From a virus: a stretch of 20,501 bases of DNA. Position 1 is the stretch's first letter. Each line of letters begins with the position of its first letter. The notes below the pieces were generated by a model. The model was not told the origin of the DNA. It ran no database searches and was given only the letters and a program-made list of their open reading frames with translations. Location of the stretch: IMG/VR virus record IMGVR_UViG_3300012357_000016, positions 1 through 20,501 of that record; one strand, given 5' to 3'. Below are positions 20,339 through 20,501 of this stretch, one piece after another. The translations under genes and the position numbers were made by a program.

Positions 20339-20501
20339 ATGTTCACGAAGGACGCGAGGAACGCCGAGGCGAAGGCGAAGCCGGATGCGGCGAAGGCCGC
20401 GGGCGACGAGCAGCAGCAATCTCACGCCGGGGCCGAAGGTCTGCCGCCCATCGAGAGCGTCTACGAGCGCGGAGTCGCCGAGATCGTCGCCGGGCGCCTG
20501 G
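20339..20501 (+). CDS. 5' part of a gene cut by the window end
   Basis: ATG 20339 is preceded by AAAAGGAG with an 8-base gap, one of the best ribosome-binding sites in the window. The 54 visible codons give an Ala/Lys-rich, charged N-terminus (NAEAKAKPDAAKAAGDEQQQ), then LPPIESVYERGVAEIVAGRL. The frame stays open to the end. No family is recognisable; head-completion or structural proteins commonly follow the capsid gene, so a virion role is plausible but not shown. Confidence 0.6.
   Translation, partial: MFTKDARNAEAKAKPDAAKAAGDEQQQSHAGAEGLPPIESVYERGVAEIVAGRL

Noticed and set aside
1-20501. tRNA genes, CRISPR arrays, insertion sequences, integrase or attachment sites
   Set aside because: I saw no cloverleaf-like segment, regularly spaced repeats, transposase motifs or recombinase motifs by eye. 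A dedicated scan could still reveal a small one.

Overview
The window is a dense, one-directional stretch of a high-GC tailed dsDNA phage genome, or a prophage or viral contig. Every gene I can support is on the + strand. Genes mostly overlap by 4 bases (ATGA, GTGA or TTGA), starts are often GTG or TTG, and the largest gap is only about 140 bases. The virion genes that identify it are a PBSX/P22-type large terminase, a DUF1073-type portal, a Mu gpF-like head morphogenesis protein, a DUF2213 protease/scaffold, a cement protein and a DUF2184-type major capsid protein. No integrase, repressor, replication gene, tail gene, tRNA or CRISPR array is visible. The host is unknown. An O-antigen-ligase-like gene and good Shine-Dalgarno sites make a GC-rich Gram-negative bacterium plausible, but that is inference.

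Layout. (1) 1-5479 is a run of small accessory and DNA-metabolism genes: winged-helix proteins, tiny membrane proteins, a Cys-rich zinc-finger-like protein, a RusA-like resolvase, a radical SAM enzyme, an HTH protein and an HNH nuclease. (2) 5521-10007 is the packaging region: a probable small terminase, small Cys-containing and coiled-coil proteins including a 40-codon gene, the large terminase, a LuxR-type HTH protein, a DUF6527-like protein and an HNH nuclease with a signal peptide. (3) 10026-14851 holds the portal, several probable virion proteins, a free-standing pyrophosphatase-like domain and the Mu gpF-like protein, and ends at a strong hairpin. (4) 14852-16753 looks like an inserted cell-envelope cassette: an exported beta-rich protein, an O-antigen ligase/polymerase-like membrane protein and a small membrane protein. 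(5) 16750-20501 returns to head assembly: protease/scaffold, cement protein, major capsid, and the start of one more gene.

How the genes work together. The terminases load DNA through the portal into a prohead built from the major capsid, scaffold/protease, Mu gpF-like and cement proteins. RusA and the HNH nucleases probably process branched DNA or assist packaging. The most unusual content is the envelope cassette, which interrupts the head module and could change the host surface during infection. Next are the stand-alone radical SAM enzyme and the exported HNH nuclease. The genome also has a marked codon-context habit: pyrimidine-ending codons before His/Gln codons end in T. The gene at 12645-13397 breaks it, which suggests recent acquisition.
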